This document shows positions 18,010 to 27,697 of a stretch of DNA of 64,000 nt, piece after piece; positions within the stretch are counted from its first letter, which is position 1; each line of letters starts with the position of its first letter. Origin of the DNA: Caldilineaceae bacterium (GTDB taxonomy: Bacteria > Chloroflexota > Anaerolineae > Caldilineales > Caldilineaceae). The translations under genes and the position numbers were made by a program. The notes beneath the pieces are model-generated. The model made no database searches and was not told the DNA's origin. It was given only the letters and a program-made list of their open reading frames with translations. The stretch spans positions 1,191,022 through 1,255,021 of the forward strand of contig OY282376.1 in the NCBI GenBank assembly GCA_958295845.1, written 5' to 3'.

Positions 18010-19347
18010 TCAGGAGGCTTCCTCGCCAGCCAGATGATAGGCGCCCACGCCATGCTCGGAAAGGTCTAGACCCGCTTGCTCTTCCTCCGGAGAGACGCGT
18101 AACACGCCCAACTTCTTAATGACTGTGAAGAGAATGAAAGCGGAGACGAAAGCCCACACCGGAATCGCGATCGAACCAACGATCTGAGCTAGAATTGGGT
18201 GGCCGCCGAAAATGCCGGTGGCAATCCCGCCCCAGATGCCGCAGAGCCCGTGTACCGGCCACGCGCCAACCGCGTCGTCGATCTTGAAGTTCTCCAGCGC
18301 CTCCATGCCTACGCAGACCAGCACGCCGGCGACAGCGCCAATGATCAGCGCCTCGACGTTGTTGACCGAATCACAGTTCGCCGTGATGCCGACCAGACCG
18401 CCCAGTGCACCGTTCAAAGTGTAGCTGAGGTTCGGCTTGCCCGTCTTGACCCAGCCGTAGATCATCGCCAGTAGCGTCCCCAGTGCCGCCGCCAACGTCG
18501 TATTGGTAGCGATCAGCATGACTGCATCCGTGTTGACCGCGCCCGTGAAGGCAAGTTGACTGCCCGGATTGAAACCGTACCAGCCAATCCACAGGATGAA
18601 AACACCCAGCGCAGCCATCGCCATGTTGCTCGGAGGCAGCGGATTGGTCGAACCGCCGCCAAAGCGGCCGATGCGCGGTCCGAGCACGATGACCGCCGCC
18701 AAGGCAGCGAATCCGCCCACGGCATGTACAACCAGCGACCCGGCAAAGTCATAGAATCCCATCCCGTCCAACCAGCCCCCACCCCATTTCCAATAGCCGC
18801 TCACAGGATAGATAATGGCGGTGAGGATAATGCTGTAGATCAAGTAGCCCGAAATCTTCATGCGGCCGGCTACAGCGCCGGACACAATCGTGGCCGCTGT
18901 CGCCGCAAAGGCCACCTGGAACAGAAAGTCAACCTGGGGGTGCAAGGCGCCTGCCATCGCTTTCGGGGCTTCCATCGAGATTCCGAACCCGCCAAATCCC
19001 AACCATCCCCCAAGCAGCGGCGCACCGTACATAATGCTGTAACCAATCAGAAAATAGAAGAAAACACCACTCGCCAGGTCAATGATGTTCTTGAACATAA
19101 TGTTCACGGTGTTCTTGGCCGAATTGAAACCAGCCTCGACCATTGCGAAGCCGGCCTGCATAAACAGCACCAGCACCGCAGAGACAAACAGAATTAAGTT
19201 GTCAACCGAATAGGCAACTTCATCTGTCGTAAACGGCGCCGCATCCTGGGCAAATGCAGATGGGGCGAAGACAAGCAGCCCAAGAACGGCAAGCGGTATC
19301 GCCCGCAACTTCGAGCCGTGTTTCATAGCACGTACAAGCATTGACAT
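18010..19347 (-). CDS. amt: ammonium transporter
   Basis: A 445-residue member of the Amt/MEP/Rh family, an inner-membrane channel that takes up ammonium. An N-terminal signal peptide (AVLGLLVFAPSAFAQDA) is followed by 11 predicted membrane helices. Recognisable family segments are MVEAGFNSAKNTVNIMFKN, DFAGSLVVHAVGGFAAL (pore His), FILWIGWYGFNPGS and AVGAWPVHGLCGIWGGIATG (second pore His region). ATG 19347 is chosen because it has an AAGGAG ribosome binding site and starts the signal peptide; the open frame continues 43 codons upstream. No glnK/PII gene is adjacent, which is unusual because amt is often paired with one. A clear terminator follows at 17860-17901. Confidence 0.96.
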   Translation of the reverse strand: MSMLVRAMKHGSKLRAIPLAVLGLLVFAPSAFAQDAAPFTTDEVAYSVDNLILFVSAVLVLFMQAGFAMVEAGFNSAKNTVNIMFKNIIDLASGVFFYFLIGYSIMYGAPLLGGWLGFGGFGISMEAPKAMAGALHPQVDFLFQVAFAATAATIVSGAVAGRMKISGYLIYSIILTAIIYPVSGYWKWGGGWLDGMGFYDFAGSLVVHAVGGFAALAAVIVLGPRIGRFGGGSTNPLPPSNMAMAALGVFILWIGWYGFNPGSQLAFTGAVNTDAVMLIATNTTLAAALGTLLAMIYGWVKTGKPNLSYTLNGALGGLVGITANCDSVNNVEALIIGAVAGVLVCVGMEALENFKIDDAVGAWPVHGLCGIWGGIATGIFGGHPILAQIVGSIAIPVWAFVSAFILFTVIKKLGVLRVSPEEEQAGLDLSEHGVGAYHLAGEEAS

Positions 19348-19727
19348 CGAAAAGTTCTCCTTCCTCAAGTGAGACCTGAAATAATGCTGCCCATCTACTC
19401 CACCAATGGCGCCGCGGCCACTCCCCTGGCATTGATCGCAGCCCGCGCACTCGGTTTCCTGGATGAGCCATTCCAAATATAAGGGCCTGTGCTTTCACTG
19501 CTGATCAACACAGCATCGCGCTCCCAGAGCGCAGCGCCGGCGCCTCAGACATTTCACAGGCCAGCGATTACGAGAAAGGATACTCGATCGGTTGAGAGAA
19601 TCCACTGCCCATCCTGCATGAAATTGAATTCCTCTTTTTGTGCATATTGCACATAACCGGACGTCATCTGCAAAAGAGCGCTGCCTTTCGGCCTGTAATT
19701 ATCCAGTCCGGCCCGATCAAGAAGCGA
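19348..19727. other. divergent intergenic region between amt and the DUF72 gene
   Basis: This 380-bp stretch lies between two divergently transcribed genes and should carry both promoters. The open frames through it are upstream extensions of the two genes without good ribosome binding sites. No clear operator or consensus promoter was recognised by eye. Confidence 0.4.
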
Positions 19728-20606
19728 ATGAAGACTGAAAAAACAGGAACCTTGCACGTCGGGACCTCTTCCTGGAGCTTCCCAGACTGGCGCGGTGTCT
19801 TCTACCCGCCGAAAACACAAGCCAATCAGCAACTCAGTTATTACGCCGCGCAATTCAATACTGTCGAAGCCAATACCAGCTTCTACGCCCTCCCCCAGCG
19901 CAAGACCTTGCATGGCTGGCTCGAGAGCGTGCCCGAACAGTTCACCTTTTCCCTGAAAGCCCCCCGGGAGATCACCCACGAAAAGAGACTCGTGAGTGTG
20001 GAACAGGTAACGGGTGCCTATCTGGATGTCTTGCGTTCGCTTGGCTCCGCCGCCGCCCCCGGCCTCATTCAGTTTCCAGCGTCTCTTTCCCGCGCCAGCG
20101 ACGGCCGCCGTCTTGCCGCCTTTGTGGATAGCCTCGCAACCAACGCCCAGGAGATTCCCCTGTCCGTTGAAATCCGCGCCTTCGATCTCATGACCACCGC
20201 CTTTGTCCGCTTCCTGCAGGAAAGAGGGATAGGTTTCGTTGTCGTCGAACGCACGGGCCAGCCGGATACCTTTCCTCACTGGCAGTCCGCCGCCGAGAGT
20301 ACCGGCACACACCTTCCCCTCCACATCCGCCTCATCGGCAACGACCGCGACCCACTGCCCGATGACAAGCTCATCCGGCGCCCCCAGGAGGAGTTGCTGG
20401 ACAAATGGGCCAAACGCATCGCCGACCTGCTCCGGACCGGCACCGATGTCTACTGCTACGTACACAACCCCTTTGAAGGCCACGCACCGGAGTCGGTCCG
20501 CCGCCTGCAAGCCCGGATCAGCCAGTATCTGCCTCTGCCCGAATGGAATCCCACTCCCGTGCCGCCCGCCGGCGAAGAGGATAGCGGCCAGCTGTCGCTC
20601 TTCTGA
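19728..20606 (+). CDS. DUF72 domain-containing protein (YecE-like)
   Basis: A 292-residue cytosolic protein of the DUF72/YecE family, which has a TIM-barrel fold and no settled function. Family signatures seen are LHVGTSSWSFPDWRGVFYPP, YYAAQFNTVEANTSFYALP, FTFSLKAPREITHEKRL and DVYCYVHNPFEGHAPESV. ATG 19728 is chosen because it puts the conserved VGTSSW close to the N-terminus, as in relatives; the frame extends 30 codons further upstream. The C-terminus ends in SGQLSLF, which matches the QL(S/D)LF consensus used by bacterial proteins to bind the DNA sliding clamp, and suggests a link to replication or repair. It stands alone on its strand. Confidence 0.9.
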   Translation: MKTEKTGTLHVGTSSWSFPDWRGVFYPPKTQANQQLSYYAAQFNTVEANTSFYALPQRKTLHGWLESVPEQFTFSLKAPREITHEKRLVSVEQVTGAYLDVLRSLGSAAAPGLIQFPASLSRASDGRRLAAFVDSLATNAQEIPLSVEIRAFDLMTTAFVRFLQERGIGFVVVERTGQPDTFPHWQSAAESTGTHLPLHIRLIGNDRDPLPDDKLIRRPQEELLDKWAKRIADLLRTGTDVYCYVHNPFEGHAPESVRRLQARISQYLPLPEWNPTPVPPAGEEDSGQLSLF

Positions 20607-20720
20607 ACCCCTCTGGACCGTTAACCTCGGTTAATTCGACAGTTAACCTTGCTTCCAATTTCTCTTTACCCATACAGAGAAAAAGTAGGCATAAAGTCAA
20701 CCGCGTTTCCCGATCCACCG

Positions 20721-20729
20721 TGCTATACT
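20721..20729 (+). promoter_or_regulatory. extended -10 promoter element
   Basis: TGCTATACT matches the extended -10 motif (TGn followed by TATACT at 20724-20729). No good -35 box is seen at the right distance, which extended -10 promoters can tolerate. It lies about 100 bp upstream of the small membrane-protein frame at 20825 and would start transcription near 20736. Confidence 0.4.
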
Positions 20730-20824
20730 GTTCTTCGCCCCCACAGCTTTCCATGGTGATTTCAACGCCATCGTCGCGCTGTCAGTCGACCGCTCTTCAA
20801 ACACAAGCAATTCGGAAATTCGAA

Positions 20825-20959
20825 ATGGAAATTGTGGCCTTTCTGCAGCTTGTCCTCCTGTTGAGTCTGATTGCAGTGTCCGCGCTGCTATTTTTCAACC
20901 TTCGCGACGCCCGCCGGCTTCTAGGCAAATACAAAGAGGATGCAGCCACCAACGCCTGA
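20825..20959 (+). CDS. small single-pass membrane protein, hypothetical
   Basis: A 44-residue frame encoding one hydrophobic helix (VAFLQLVLLLSLIAVSALLF) followed by a charged tail with NLRDARRLLGKYKED. The composition is that of a real membrane microprotein rather than of random translation, and an extended -10 promoter lies upstream, but the ribosome binding site is weak (GGAAATTCGAA). The frame is open up to 20720. The remaining 400 bp downstream, up to the CDF gene, hold no convincing gene. No function can be assigned. Confidence 0.4.
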   Translation: MEIVAFLQLVLLLSLIAVSALLFFNLRDARRLLGKYKEDAATNA

Positions 20960-21373
20960 GAAACTGCGTCTTGGCCCTGACAAGCGCCACAGTCCTGCCC
21001 CTACTCTGCTATAGCAACACAAGAATTTGTCCATGTAACGGGCCAGTGCCGCCGGGCGCCCCTCTCCCTAACAACATCGCAGGGCACGGGGTCAAACTGG
21101 GGCCCGCTCCGTAGCACCTGCTTGTACCGCAATCGAGGGGAACCCAGTATGCGCAAGACTTCCACTACCAGTCCTGACCTGGCGCTGTTCCCCATACTTC
21201 TCCTAGAACGCCTGTGGCGATAGTTCCCCGATGCGCTTCTCTGCTCTCGCAATTGCCAGGGCGAAAGCACTCTCAGCTTTTGGTCAAAAAAGGCCTGTTA
21301 GTGCACCATTGGTCTGCATTGGAGGTCGCGCCGCCCATTTCGTGCACGACGCGTTAAGTCTTGGGAGTCAAGG

Positions 21374-22336
21374 ATGGGACAAGGGCACAACCACTACCAC
21401 GAACATGGTGATGAACACAGCCATGAGAACGGTCATTCCCATGGCCACGGCAATCATTTGCATCACCACCATCACGGCGATTCGGCAAACCTGCGCACCG
21501 CGTTCTTCCTCAACCTTGGATTCACTGTAATTGAAATAATAGGCGCCTACTTGACCAACAGCGTTGCCATACTTTCCGATGCCGTGCACGACTTCGGCGA
21601 CTCCATCGCACTGGGTATGGCCTGGGGGCTTGAAAAGCACGCCGCCAAAGAGGCCCCGGCGCGCTACTCCTACGGATACGGCCGGCTCTCTCTGCTCGCC
21701 GCCTTCATCAATGCCACTGTCCTCATCGCTGGTGGGCTCTTTGTTCTGGCTGAGGCTATCCCTCGTCTGCTCAACCCGGAAGCCACCAACGCGCCAGGCA
21801 TGATTTTGCTCGCTCTGGGCGGTATTGCCGTAAATGGCGCAGCCGTATGGCGTCTGCAGGGCGGGGGCACCATGAACGCCAAAGTCGCCATGTGGCACTT
21901 GCTGGAGGACGTACTCGGATGGGTCGCCGTCCTCATCGTCGGCATCACACTGCTCTTCGTCGAACTGTATATTCTGGATTCTATCCTATCCCTGCTCATT
22001 ACTCTCTACATTCTCTATAATATGCTGGGTCACCTGAAAAAGACGGCCGCACTGTTCTTGCAAGCAGCCCCTGAAGGGGTTGACCTGTCGCACTTGGCCC
22101 AGCGTCTACGCAATATCAGCGCAGTTGAGGACTGTCACCATACCCATCTCTGGTCTCTCGACGGCGACAATCACGTCCTGTCTACCCATCTCGTCGTCAA
22201 TCAGTCAGCCGACCAGGACGAAATACGCGAAATCAAACAGCGGGCGCGCGAGGAACTCGACGGCCTGCACCTCACCCACATCACCATCGAGATCGAATAC
22301 CCCGGTGACTGCAGTATGGTGGAAACCCAGATATAA
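21374..22336 (+). CDS. cation diffusion facilitator family transporter
   Basis: A 320-residue inner-membrane metal/proton antiporter of the CDF (CzcD/ZitB) family that exports Zn(II) or similar ions. A His-rich N-terminus (15 or so His in the first 35 residues, including HLHHHHHG) probably binds metal in the cytoplasm. Six helices follow; the transport site is seen as DAVHDFGDS in helix 2 and HLLEDVLGW in helix 5 (HxxxD). The C-terminal cytoplasmic domain contains VEDCHHTHLWSLDGDNHVLS. Because helix 2 reads HDxxD-like and helix 5 HxxxD, zinc/cobalt specificity is likely. The gene stands alone; no metal-responsive regulator is adjacent. Confidence 0.95.
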   Translation: MGQGHNHYHEHGDEHSHENGHSHGHGNHLHHHHHGDSANLRTAFFLNLGFTVIEIIGAYLTNSVAILSDAVHDFGDSIALGMAWGLEKHAAKEAPARYSYGYGRLSLLAAFINATVLIAGGLFVLAEAIPRLLNPEATNAPGMILLALGGIAVNGAAVWRLQGGGTMNAKVAMWHLLEDVLGWVAVLIVGITLLFVELYILDSILSLLITLYILYNMLGHLKKTAALFLQAAPEGVDLSHLAQRLRNISAVEDCHHTHLWSLDGDNHVLSTHLVVNQSADQDEIREIKQRAREELDGLHLTHITIEIEYPGDCSMVETQI

Positions 22337-23256
22337 CAACCCAGACTGTAACTACTCAGCCACAACTGATCTGCGATCCTGAATGAGGCGAGCGAAGGTG
22401 TTTACTCATTCCTCACTCTCTGTTTTTGGGCGGTCGGGCCTTCGGCCCTCCCTTGTGCAGAGGCCGCGCCCCGCAACGCCCCGCTCTGTCCAGCCACCTT
22501 ACTGGTTCTTCCCCACCATCGTGGCATACCGAAAGCGGGCCCCTACCAACCTGGCGGCTGCCCACCGAATACGCCATCACAATGCCGGAATGGCGGCGAC
22601 GATGGTCAGTTGGTCGAGACTCAAACTGTATGCAGTGAGCAGATACCTCAAGGCTCCGAATTCGTATGGCGGTGTTACTGTGCCTGGTCCGTTCCACTGG
22701 ACGGTGTTCAGCCCTGGACTTTTTGTTGAGACGCCGAGCGAACGGGCAGCATGCCGGCTTACGGTTTCAATTCGCGTTAGCTGTCACGAACTGCCAGGAC
22801 TCTGTATTCACAACTGCCATTTTCAGGTTTGACAGCATAGCCCGACACGTGTATTATTGTGCCAGATGAACTCTCCCTGGGCGCATCCCGGCGCCAGTCT
22901 TCTGTGGAGATCACACAGTCATCAAAGAGTTGGCAGAAGCAAGACCGCGACTTCAGGAGCCAGTAGGCTCGAAGCAAAAGTGGCCCGAGCGAGTAGGCGC
23001 CCCCTGTTTTCTCCGACTTGTACAAGATCTGCTCTTGTGAGAAGATAGAGTCGCTTACCCTAATGTCGGCCTCCCTGACCAGTTTGAAACGAAGTCGAGC
23101 CTGAGGCCTTCGTTCCACTTTTATCGAATTTGCACTTGCTCTGTTCTTGTGAGACGATATAGCGCACGGGCATCATTTAATTGTTTCTCAATCAATTTAT
23201 GATGAGATCAAGAGTAACGTTCCCTTAACCCAATTCTCTCAAGGAGCAACAGAACC
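22337..23256. other. 920-bp non-coding region with repeats
   Basis: No convincing gene is present. The first part contains a dispersed repeat copy (22427-22486). Further on, a 25-bp motif with core CTTGTGAGA occurs twice, at about 23029-23054 and 23138-23164, both in the same orientation and 109 bp apart, with a few mismatches. The stretch just before 23257 carries the AAGGAG ribosome binding site of the next gene. The region may be decayed mobile DNA, but no transposase remnant was recognised. Confidence 0.45.
22427..22486 (+). repeat. dispersed G+C-rich palindromic repeat, copy 1
   Basis: The segment contains GGGCCTTCGGCCC (a self-complementary hairpin), CTTGTGC and GCAACGCCCCGC in that order. 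The same elements in the same order occur on the opposite strand at 59430-59495, where the central part is slightly longer. The pair is 37 kb apart, which marks a dispersed intergenic repeat of the REP/MITE type rather than a local duplication. Confidence 0.65.
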
Positions 23257-23793
23257 ATGAACAAACGAACCCCACTCATTTCACTCGTTGTACTGTCTCT
23301 GCTGCTGGTAGTCCTTAGTGCGTGCACCGCGCCGGCCGCTCCCCCTGCCCGAGATGTTGAGATTTCCCATGAAGCGGCACTTTCGGCCCAGGATGCGCTG
23401 ATGGGCGGACTTGTCATGGGCGAAGTCATGCTGAGCGAATCTGAATTCAGCAGCTACGTGACTAAGGCTCTCGAAGCCAACAGTGGTCCGAATCAGCCGA
23501 TCGATTCCGTATTGGTCTGGATCGAGCCCGATGCCATGCACTTCCGCGTCACCCTGAAGGACGGCGTTAGCATGATGGGCAATACGCTCGACCTCGTCGG
23601 CAACCTGATGGTGAGCGATGGTCATCTGATGGTCGATCTGCAGTCGGCTGGCGCCGGCGGCATGGCTGTTGGTGGCGCCCTGCTTTCTCCGGTCAACGCG
23701 CAGATTAACGCTGTTCTGGCCCAGAACATCATGCTCCCGGCCAGCGTCAGTGTTGCGCAGGACTCTGGCTCGATTGCGATCAGCATGAACTAA
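23257..23793 (+). CDS. secreted lipoprotein of unknown function
   Basis: A 178-residue protein with a clear lipoprotein signal: MNKRTPLISL, a hydrophobic core and lipobox VLSAC, so the mature protein starts with a lipid-modified Cys at residue 23. The body has alternating strands (SVLVWIEPDAMHFRVTL, LDLVGNLMVSDGHLMVDLQ) that suggest a small beta-sheet domain of the kind that binds lipids or hydrophobic ligands, but I do not recognise the family. The start has an AAGGAG ribosome binding site. The gene is monocistronic and followed by a hairpin at 23925-23976. Members with similar layout are common surface proteins in Chloroflexota (inference). Confidence 0.8.
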   Translation: MNKRTPLISLVVLSLLLVVLSACTAPAAPPARDVEISHEAALSAQDALMGGLVMGEVMLSESEFSSYVTKALEANSGPNQPIDSVLVWIEPDAMHFRVTLKDGVSMMGNTLDLVGNLMVSDGHLMVDLQSAGAGGMAVGGALLSPVNAQINAVLAQNIMLPASVSVAQDSGSIAISMN

Positions 23794-23924
23794 GTACAGA
23801 GCAGGGGGTTCGCAACCGTCGGTCTGGCCCAGTATTTTAGGTGCATGGGAGCGGTTCAGTTCCAAGCCCTTTCTACCGCCGGGTGTGGAACATCGAAAAA
23901 CCCCACTGCTGAATAAGCAATTAG

Positions 23925-23976
23925 AACTGTCCCTTGATCGGGCTGCCGGGTTCGTTGCTCCGATCAAGGGACAGTT
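23925..23976 (+). terminator. hairpin terminator candidate after the lipoprotein gene
   Basis: A perfect 17-bp inverted repeat (23925-23941 and 23960-23976) with an 18-nt loop lies 130 bp after the stop codon at 23793. The right arm ends in AGTTTCTGTTTGC, so only a weak U-tract follows; termination is likely but efficiency is uncertain. Confidence 0.6.
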
Positions 23977-24183
23977 TCTGTTTGCAGGGGCTTGAAATAG
24001 CCCCCCTGTGTTTGGGCCCCGCCCCTAAAATGGATCGCGAATCGCACTCACACAGCGAGCCGCCCAGTCAACCTCCTCCCTCTTCCTCTGTCCCACTGCA
24101 TGTTGAAATCCGTTGACCAAAACCTGGACAAAAAACATAGGCAGACCGTAGTCCCAACGTAGGCTGGAAACCCCTCCCAATAC

Positions 24184-24212
24184 TTGCCAAAACCGTGTGC
24201 ATAACTGATACT
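24184..24212 (+). promoter_or_regulatory. candidate promoter of the S41 protease gene
   Basis: TTGCCA (24184-24189) and GATACT (24207-24212) are separated by 17 bp, upstream of the protease frame, and followed by an A+T-rich stretch. Transcription would start near 24219, which allows either the ATG at 24244 or the preferred one at 24310 as start. No gene is seen between this site and the lipoprotein gene. Confidence 0.4.
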
Positions 24213-24309
24213 TTTTAATGTTGCTTTCAAAAAAATAGAGACTATGCGCGACTGTCATGTGCAATCCTCGGAAGAAAGTCCCGCCGAACGCATTTACGGA
24301 ACCAGTGGA

Positions 24310-25614
24310 ATGATACGACCAACCCGAAACAAATTTGCTAGGCGGGTTGCCCTGTCTGCGGTGATCTTCTGGCTGATGGCGTTGTCATTTGTAGGCGGCA
24401 ATGTCTCCGGCTTCTCAATCCGTTCAGCCATGGCCGCCGAGGAGCGTCCCTCACAGTTCACCATCTTCTGGGAGGCTTGGGATTACGTCGTCGCCCACTT
24501 TGTCGACCGCGAGCGAGTCGACTTCGCCGCTATGACCTACGGCGCCATCGAAGGAATGCTCGCGTCACTGGGTGACGAGGGCCACACGACTTTCCTCCCC
24601 CCGGATGCTCTAAGGTTGCACCAGACGAGTCTTGAAGGCTCCTTCGAAGGAATCGGGGCCTATGTCTCCCTGGAAGACGGGAATGTCCTGATCGTAGCCC
24701 CAATCGACGGCTCGCCTGCCGAACAGGCGGGCATTCTGGCAGGTGACATAATATTGGAAGTTGACGGTGAACCGGTCGAAGGAAAATCGTTGGACCAGGT
24801 TATCTTTCTCGTGCGCGGGCCGGCAGAATCTGAGGTCGTCCTGACTGTCCGCCGCCCTGAATTCCAGGATCCCCTCACGGTCTCAATTACTCGCGATCGC
24901 ATTGAGGTCCCGAGCGTGAGTTGGAGTCCCATCCCCAACTCAGACCTCTCGTACATCAAGATTTCGCAGTTTACTGCCGGCGTGGACAGGGAATTGGAGG
25001 CTGCCCTTCGCGAAATCACCGAAGCCGGAGCCAATCAGGGAATCATCCTGGACCTGCGCAACAATCCGGGCGGGTTCCTGCAGCAAGCCATTCAGGCCAA
25101 TAGCCAGTTTCTGCCCAAAGGCGATCTGATCTTGATCGAATCAGACGCGAATCAGAATCAGACCGTCCACCGATCCCGCGGCCTTGGCTATGCCAGGGAA
25201 ATGCCATTGGTCGTCCTTATCAATGAAGGCACTGCCAGTGCAAGTGAAATCACCGCCGGCGCACTCAAAGAAAACGAACGCGCCCTGCTGATCGGTGAGA
25301 CCACCTTCGGCACGGGAACCGTTCTGAACCAATTTGGCCTCAGCGACGGCTCGGCTATCCTTTTGGGCGTGACCAACTGGCTCACGCCCAATGGCAATCT
25401 GATTAAGGGTCACGGCGTGATCCCCGATCTGGAAGTCGTGCAACCGGCCAGCTCCAAGCATGTAAATGCTGAAATGCTCAGGAATCTGACTAAAGACCTG
25501 TTCGTCTCGATCGAGGACGATCAGTTTCTCATAGCGTTGGAGCAGTTGGGCGTCGAACTCCACGCGCCGCCGTTGCTCAATGCAGCGCCGCATGATTTCG
25601 TGACCCACGATTGA
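24310..25614 (+). CDS. S41 family peptidase (C-terminal processing protease-like)
   Basis: A 434-residue exported protease. The N-terminus has a signal or anchor helix (AVIFWLMALSFVGGNVSGF) ending at SAMAAEE. A PDZ domain follows (GIGAYVSLEDGNVLIVAPI to LVRGPAESEVVLTVRR), then the tail-specific protease domain with LDLRNNPGGFLQQAI and the nucleophile Ser in NEGTASASEITAGAL. Where the family usually has the catalytic Lys (FGKG), this protein has Thr335 (TTFGTGTVL), so the Ser/Lys dyad is incomplete. ATG 24310 is preferred because it gives a normal-length signal; ATG 24244 is in frame. It stands alone on its strand and would process or degrade envelope proteins. Confidence 0.9.
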   Translation: MIRPTRNKFARRVALSAVIFWLMALSFVGGNVSGFSIRSAMAAEERPSQFTIFWEAWDYVVAHFVDRERVDFAAMTYGAIEGMLASLGDEGHTTFLPPDALRLHQTSLEGSFEGIGAYVSLEDGNVLIVAPIDGSPAEQAGILAGDIILEVDGEPVEGKSLDQVIFLVRGPAESEVVLTVRRPEFQDPLTVSITRDRIEVPSVSWSPIPNSDLSYIKISQFTAGVDRELEAALREITEAGANQGIILDLRNNPGGFLQQAIQANSQFLPKGDLILIESDANQNQTVHRSRGLGYAREMPLVVLINEGTASASEITAGALKENERALLIGETTFGTGTVLNQFGLSDGSAILLGVTNWLTPNGNLIKGHGVIPDLEVVQPASSKHVNAEMLRNLTKDLFVSIEDDQFLIALEQLGVELHAPPLLNAAPHDFVTHD

Positions 25615-25679
25615 CAGTTGGGGAAACTACGTTTCATAGAGGAAGGCCGTCTTTCGGTAGCCCCTGACCTCCAGCTCTA

Positions 25680-26303
25680 TTACAGGTACAGGCCCTGTTC
25701 ACGAATGTAACGTTCCACCGCGTGAGGGACCTGATAGCGGATCGGTTGACCCGTCCGAACCCGCTCCCGCAAACTGCTGCTGGCAACGTCCAATTCAGGC
25801 ATTTCAAGAACGATTACCCGCTCTCGCACCCCTGGCAACTCCTCTTCCAGGCCTTCCCAGTCGATCTCTACGTCGTGGCGGCGCAGTGCAGCCAACCGGC
25901 AGTTGTGCACGAGCCATTCCGGCTCATGCCAGGTCGGCAGGTCCCGAAGACTGTCCAAACCCATCAGAAAATAGAGTTCTACCTCTGCACCGACCCTCTC
26001 GCGGAAGAGTCGCAGCATATCCGACGTGTAGTGGGGACCGGGGCGCTCTGCGTCGATCAGACTGATGCCGATCTCGTTATCGTCAGCAACCGCCAGGCGG
26101 CACATAGCCAGCCGGTGATGTAGAGAGGATATGGGGCTATCCGGCTTATGCGGGGGATCCCCGGCCGGCGCCAGAACGATCTGGTCCAACTGCAACTGGT
26201 GCCGGGCCTCCACTGCCAGTATCAGATGTCCTATGTGAATCGGATCAAAGGTGCCTCCGAAGACACCGATCCGGTTGCCGTCCAAGCTATTTTCTGAATT
26301 CAT
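25680..26303 (-). CDS. nadD: nicotinate-nucleotide adenylyltransferase
   Basis: This cytosolic enzyme (207 residues from ATG 26303; a GTG five codons earlier is also possible) adenylates nicotinate mononucleotide to deamido-NAD in NAD synthesis. The nucleotidyltransferase signature is [19 protein letters not shown] with the HxGH-type motif, followed by [31 protein letters not shown] and the second phosphate-binding motif [12 protein letters not shown]. The C-terminus has [15 protein letters not shown], as in the family. The length is normal. It lies 107 bp downstream of obgE in the same direction, a pairing common in bacteria, and converges with the S41 protease gene. Confidence 0.95.
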   Translation of the reverse strand: MNSENSLDGNRIGVFGGTFDPIHIGHLILAVEARHQLQLDQIVLAPAGDPPHKPDSPISSLHHRLAMCRLAVADDNEIGISLIDAERPGPHYTSDMLRLFRERVGAEVELYFLMGLDSLRDLPTWHEPEWLVHNCRLAALRRHDVEIDWEGLEEELPGVRERVIVLEMPELDVASSSLRERVRTGQPIRYQVPHAVERYIREQGLYL

Positions 26304-26410
26304 CACTCGGTTGACCACGCCCCAACGACACTGGGCGCACGCAACACTCTTGCCCGATCTCTAATGGTTCCAAGGGCAGACGGAAATCTTCGTGCGGCCG
26401 CTTGCCACCG

Positions 26411-27697
26411 TCACTCTCCCAGCGCGTTTTCGAATCCCCACACCAATTCGACTCTGCCGAATTGAACCGTATCTCCATCGCTTACGCCCTGCTCCCTAAG
26501 AACATCCGATATGCCCATCGCCCCCAGAATGCGCTGGAACCGCAATCCGGACTCGTAGTAGTCCCAGTTCGTCATCTGCGCCACCCGCTCGATGGCGACA
26601 CCCTCCACGCGCCAAAGGTCTTCCTCCAAACGAGTGACCTGAAAAGACCGTTCGTCGTCCTCCGGAGAAAGCATCGGCAACTCTTCCACTTCCTCCGTTG
26701 CGGCGGACGCTGGCAACCTGTCCAGCTGCGCCTTTACTTCGTATAGAAGCTGCTGTACGTTTTCCCCGGTCACTGCGCTTATGACGAGAAAAGGATTGCC
26801 TGTATCGGCCAGCGCCTCCTGCAACCGTGGCTGAATCTCCCGCGCCTGCGGCAGATCGATCTTGTTCAGAACGATTATCTGGGGTCGTTTTGCCAATGTC
26901 GGGTTGAAGAGCATCATTTCCTGGTTGATGACCTCATAGTCACCGGCCGGATCGGGGCTCGCCCCGTCCAGAAGGTGGACCAGTACCCGGCTGCGTTCAA
27001 CGTGGCGCAGAAACGCCAGCCCCAGGCCAACGCCATCGTGCGCCCCCTCCAGCAGTCCGGGAATGTCGGCAAACACGATCTGGACATGGTTCACTTCCGC
27101 TACGCCAAGATTGGGGACAATCGTTGTAAAGGGATAGGCGGCAATTTCAGGGGTTGCGGCGCTTATGACGCTTAACAACGTCGATTTGCCCGCATTGGGC
27201 ACCCCAACGATCCCCGCATCCGCGACGATCTTCAGTTCCAGCTCCAGCCAGCGTGCTTCGCCCACTTCACCATTCTCAGATAGTCGCGGCGCCCGATTGC
27301 GATGGCTTTTGAACGCGGCGTTTCCTCGACCTCCGCGGCCTCCTCTGGCGACCAGTGCCTGCTGCCCGTCCCGTACCAGGTCAGCTACAACTGTGTCAGT
27401 GTCAGCGATGCGCGCGATTGTCCCAACTGGCACCGAGATCAACAGATCCTCTCCCATCGCGCCCGCCTTCTTGGTGCCGCCGCCGTGTTTACCGCGTTCA
27501 GCGCGGAAGTGGACCTGTCTCCGAAACGGTTGCAGCGTGTTCATGCTTGGGTCGGCTACGATATAGATATCACCGCCCCGGCCGCCGTTCCCGCCCGCGG
27601 GCCCTCCCATGGGCACAAACTTCTCGCGACGGAAAGCGACAATGCCGTTGCCGCCCGCGCCGGCCTCCACATGGATCTTTGCTCGGTCAAAAAACAT
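26411..27697 (-). CDS. obgE: GTPase ObgE/CgtA
   Basis: A 428-residue essential GTPase that associates with the large ribosomal subunit and links ribosome assembly to growth. The Gly-rich Obg domain ([18 protein letters not shown] onwards, about 1-158) is followed by the G domain with G1 [10 protein letters not shown]3 DIPGLLEGA and G4 NKIDLP, then an acidic linker and an OCT domain ([20 protein letters not shown]) near the C-terminus. All GTP-binding motifs are intact. It is transcribed away from ybeY, with nadD downstream. Length and layout fit the OCT-containing Obg proteins of Chloroflexota and Gram-positive bacteria. Confidence 0.97.
   Translation of the reverse strand: MFFDRAKIHVEAGAGGNGIVAFRREKFVPMGGPAGGNGGRGGDIYIVADPSMNTLQPFRRQVHFRAERGKHGGGTKKAGAMGEDLLISVPVGTIARIADTDTVVADLVRDGQQALVARGGRGGRGNAAFKSHRNRAPRLSENGEVGEARWLELELKIVADAGIVGVPNAGKSTLLSVISAATPEIAAYPFTTIVPNLGVAEVNHVQIVFADIPGLLEGAHDGVGLGLAFLRHVERSRVLVHLLDGASPDPAGDYEVINQEMMLFNPTLAKRPQIIVLNKIDLPQAREIQPRLQEALADTGNPFLVISAVTGENVQQLLYEVKAQLDRLPASAATEEVEELPMLSPEDDERSFQVTRLEEDLWRVEGVAIERVAQMTNWDYYESGLRFQRILGAMGISDVLREQGVSDGDTVQFGRVELVWGFENALGE

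Noticed and set aside
19554..20510. 318-codon minus-strand frame opposite the DUF72 gene
   Set aside because: It is the antisense shadow of a gene with clear family signatures.
22383..22832. 149-codon plus-strand frame after the CDF gene
   Set aside because: Runs through a dispersed non-coding repeat and has no domain features.
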